Positions 5,866 through 7,359 of a stretch of DNA of 7,359 nucleotides are shown piece after piece. Each line of letters opens with the position of its first letter. Within the stretch, counting starts at the first letter, position 1. The DNA comes from Pseudomonadota bacterium (GTDB lineage Bacteria > Pseudomonadota > Gammaproteobacteria > Burkholderiales > Burkholderiaceae_F). The notes under the pieces are model-generated. The model was given only the letters and a program-made list of their open reading frames with translations, did no database searches and was not told where the DNA came from. The stretch spans positions 1 to 7,359 of the forward strand of contig JAEZVV010000168.1 of NCBI GenBank assembly GCA_023443095.1, written 5' to 3'. Both the position numbers and the translations under genes were made by a program.

Positions 5866-5873
5866 GCAAAACC

Positions 5874-6878
5874 ATGATCGGATCCATCGGCGTCTGGGTG
5901 TCGGAGCGCTGGCGCGGCCTGCTCGCCGCCGTCACCATCGGCGCCGCCTCGCTCTTCGTGGCCGAACATTACGGCGGCCCCTCGGTGCTCTACGCGCTGC
6001 TGCTGGGCATGGCCTTCAACTTCCTCTCGGAAGACCCCAGAGTCGTTCCCGGCATGAGCTTCGCCTCGACCACCCTGCTGCGCATCGGCGTCGGCCTGCT
6101 GGGCGCGCGGATCGCCGCCGAACAGCTGGCGCTGCTGTCTCCCGGCATCCTGGTGCTGATCGTCGGCGCCACCTTCGCCACCGTGTTCGTGAGCCTGGCC
6201 CTCAACCGCTTGGTCAAATGGCCGCGCGCCGAAGCCGCCCTGGTCGGCGGCGCCGTGGCGATCTGCGGCGCCTCGGCCTCGATCGCGCTGGCCACCGTCA
6301 TTCCCAAGAAGGACTTGCGCGAGCAGTCCCTGCTGGCGGTGGTGGTGGCGGTGACCGCGATGTCGACCCTGGCGATGATCATCTATCCCTTCATCGCGAG
6401 CGCACTCGACCTGTCCAAGTCCGAAGCCGGAATCTTCCTTGGCGGCACCATCCACGACGTCGCCCAGGTGGTGGGTGCGGGCGCCATGATCGGCGGCGAC
6501 GCGACCGAAACCGCCACCATGGCCAAGATGCTGCGAGTCGCCATGCTGGTGCCGATGCTGATTCTGTTCAGCCTGATGTTCCGCGACCGCTCGGCCTCGG
6601 CCGGAAGCCAGGTGCATTGGATCCGCAACATCCCGCTGTTTCTGATCGGCTTCATCGCACTGGCCGCGGCCAACGTCGCCGGTTTCATCCCCAAGAGCAT
6701 TTCCAGCGTCCTGGGCGAGACCTCGCGCCTGCTGATCCTGATCGCCATCGCCGGCCTCGGCATCAAGACCTCGCTCGGCAAGCTGCGAGAAGTCGGCTGG
6801 GCGCCGCTAATCCTGATGGCGGTCGACTCGGTCTTCCTGGTGCTGCTCGTGCTCGGCGGCCTCCTGCTCCTGCGCTAA
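5874..6878 (+). CDS. YeiH/UPF0324-family membrane transporter (putative sulfate exporter)
   Basis: This 334-residue inner-membrane protein belongs to the YeiH family (conserved hypothetical 698), close in size to E. coli YeiH (349). It is almost wholly hydrophobic with about ten predicted helices. Family signatures are FLSEDPRVVPG (50-60), LLRIGVGLLGARI (68-80), AICGASASIA (129-138; the family's ICGASA pattern), and GGTIHDVAQVVGAG (190-203), the most diagnostic element. IAGLGIKTSLGKLREVGW near the C terminus is also characteristic. Databases label the family a putative sulfate exporter, but to my knowledge direct transport evidence is limited; members occur near sulfur-metabolism genes in some genomes. 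Here it is divergent from modABC, so an oxyanion role (sulfate, sulfite, molybdate) is a reasonable guess. E. coli yeiH is paired with the LysR regulator yeiE; none is visible here. The start has a well-placed GGAGG. Family is secure, substrate unknown. Confidence 0.93.
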   Translation: MIGSIGVWVSERWRGLLAAVTIGAASLFVAEHYGGPSVLYALLLGMAFNFLSEDPRVVPGMSFASTTLLRIGVGLLGARIAAEQLALLSPGILVLIVGATFATVFVSLALNRLVKWPRAEAALVGGAVAICGASASIALATVIPKKDLREQSLLAVVVAVTAMSTLAMIIYPFIASALDLSKSEAGIFLGGTIHDVAQVVGAGAMIGGDATETATMAKMLRVAMLVPMLILFSLMFRDRSASAGSQVHWIRNIPLFLIGFIALAAANVAGFIPKSISSVLGETSRLLILIAIAGLGIKTSLGKLREVGWAPLILMAVDSVFLVLLVLGGLLLLR

Positions 6879-6893
6879 GCCTTTCCGCGTAAT

Positions 6894-6920
6894 CCCCGAG
6901 TGCCGACACGGTACTCGGGG
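6894..6920 (+). terminator. Strong hairpin terminator after the YeiH-like gene
   Basis: CCCCGAGT (6894-6901) pairs exactly with ACTCGGGG (6913-6920), and the inner GCCG/CGGT extends it to a 12-bp stem with one G-T(U) pair and an ACA loop. It starts 15 bases after the stop codon. The tail (CCTCATCATCGATTTCTTTG) has only scattered Ts, so it may act with Rho or as an RNA-stabilising 3' end rather than as a textbook intrinsic terminator. Confidence 0.65.
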
Positions 6921-6937
6921 CCTCATCATCGATTTCT

Positions 6938-6974
6938 TTGATCTGGCCCGGAACGCTGCAATCTTTGCTTGCAG
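6938..6974 (+). promoter_or_regulatory. Possible promoter with overlapping operator for the RND adaptor gene
   Basis: TTGATC (6938-6943) and, 16 bases on, AATCTT (6960-6965) preceded by TGC form a weak extended -10 promoter candidate. A dyad CTGCAA (6956-6961) / TTGCAG (6969-6974) with a 7-base spacer overlaps the -10, the usual position for a TetR- or MarR-type repressor of efflux genes. The rest of the 219-base gap to 7097 holds only the terminator and no other signal that I can support. Confidence 0.3.
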
Positions 6975-7097
6975 TTGCGGGAGAAGTCTTACCGCTTTCG
7001 CGCGCTCGCCGCGTTAGTTTCTGGCCTCGCCCATGCGCACCCGCATGGCTCGTCATCCGAGCGCGCCCCGGCGTCGCTTGTTGCCCTGCTGTCCACG

Positions 7098-7359
7098 ATG
7101 TCGCCCCGCCACGCACTCGCCCCGCTCGCCCTGGCCTGCCTGTTCGGACTGGCCGCCTGCCAACCCGCCGCCGAGACTTCACGCCGCACCGCCCCCGCCT
7201 TAAGCGTCAACACCCGGGTCGTCACACCCAGCACCGAAGCGCTGGTGGTCGAGGCCATCGGACAGACCGAAGGCGCGCAGGAAGTCGAGCTCAGGCCCCA
7301 GGTCAGCGGCACCGTGGTGGCGCGCCATTACACCGAAGGCGAGGCGGTCAAACGCGGCC
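7098..7359 (+). CDS. RND efflux periplasmic adaptor (membrane fusion) lipoprotein, partial
   Basis: Eighty-seven codons are present before the window ends. The product should be the periplasmic adaptor linking an RND pump to an outer-membrane channel (AcrA/MexA class). Residues 1-21 are a lipoprotein signal: Arg4, a hydrophobic stretch, and lipobox LAAC with Cys21 as the likely lipidated residue. After a Pro/Thr linker, VEAIGQTEGAQEVELRPQVS (51-70) and GTVVARHYTEGEAVKRG (71-87) give the N-terminal strand of the adaptor core and the start of the biotinyl-lipoyl-like hybrid domain; (V/I)RPQVSGxV and EGxxVKxG are diagnostic of the family. ATG 7098 has no clear Shine-Dalgarno but supplies the complete signal peptide, and no better start is in frame upstream. 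It follows a terminator and a promoter-like region, so it likely starts its own operon; the RND pump gene should lie beyond the window. The substrate cannot be told from this part. Confidence 0.85.
   Translation, partial: MSPRHALAPLALACLFGLAACQPAAETSRRTAPALSVNTRVVTPSTEALVVEAIGQTEGAQEVELRPQVSGTVVARHYTEGEAVKRG

Larger units (their letters stand above)
5604..5873. promoter_or_regulatory. Divergent regulatory region between modA and the YeiH-like gene
   Basis: This 270-base gap has no credible gene of its own. It must contain the start signals for modABC (leftward) and for the YeiH-like gene (rightward). On the minus strand TAAACT (5638-5633) is a possible -10 for modA with a leader of about 22 bases. 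On the + strand TATCCT (5726-5731) is a possible -10. Neither has a clear -35. A dyad (5688-5694 with 5714-5720) and several hairpins lie between them; these are listed separately. No sequence resembling the AT-rich E. coli ModE palindrome was seen. Confidence 0.6.

Noticed and set aside
5604..5873. Molybdenum-cofactor riboswitch or E. coli-type ModE site near modA
   Set aside because: Looked for both in the control region; no recognisable match to the AT-rich ModE palindrome or to the cofactor-motif core.
5604..6617. Minus-strand open frame continuing upstream of modA
   Set aside because: His/Gly/Asp/Gln-rich shadow of the YeiH-like gene; the ModA signal peptide begins at 5603.
6763..7312. 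Minus-strand open frames of 139 and 107 codons at the right end
   Set aside because: Shadows opposite the transporter end and the adaptor lipoprotein; Arg/Ala-rich with no domain, and they cross the terminator hairpin.
1..7359. CRISPR, tRNA, rRNA, insertion sequence, prophage or defence genes
   Set aside because: No spaced direct repeats, no clover-leaf or rRNA-like tracts, and no transposase, integrase or nuclease-like proteins were seen on either strand.

Overview
The window reads as a GC-rich (about two-thirds G+C by eye), gene-dense proteobacterial chromosome segment. Protein character (Cfa, ModABC, MscS-like, YeiH-like, an RND adaptor lipoprotein) and -10-like elements of the type GCTACGATAG suggest a betaproteobacterium, perhaps Rhodocyclales/Burkholderiales. 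That placement is inference. I see no rRNA, tRNA, CRISPR array, insertion sequence or phage gene, and nothing suggesting recent transfer.

Layout. Positions 1-88 hold two tandem, very stable hairpins, probably the terminator region of a gene lying to the left. On the + strand follow cfa (cyclopropane-fatty-acyl-phospholipid synthase, 229-1395) and a small isochorismatase-family cysteine hydrolase (1482-2033). The hydrolase converges on a minus-strand block that, in its own reading order, is modA (5603-4839), modB (4839-4162), modC (4165-3032) and an MscS-type mechanosensitive channel (2949-2044). modA/modB and modB/modC overlap by 1 and 4 bases, so modABC is a translationally coupled high-affinity molybdate (or tungstate) importer. 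The channel lies 82 bases after modC, behind a possible terminator hairpin, and has its own strong ribosome binding site.

A 270-base divergent intergenic region (5604-5873) separates modABC from a + strand YeiH-family (UPF0324) membrane transporter (5874-6878), often annotated as a putative sulfate exporter. This spacer carries inverted repeats and a possible three-way-junction RNA leader. After the transporter comes a nearly perfect 12-bp hairpin (6894-6920), a promoter-like region with a dyad, and the first 87 codons of an RND-type periplasmic adaptor lipoprotein (from 7098), cut by the window end.

How the genes fit together: molybdate uptake and a divergently transcribed oxyanion-transporter-family protein form a plausible oxyanion transport module. 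Cfa (membrane lipid modification), the MscS-like channel (osmotic relief) and the RND adaptor (efflux) are envelope and stress functions, but nothing in the sequence proves shared regulation. All full-length genes look intact and belong to known families. I did not find a clearly new biological system. The most interesting non-coding signals are the leader structures before cfa and before the YeiH-like gene.
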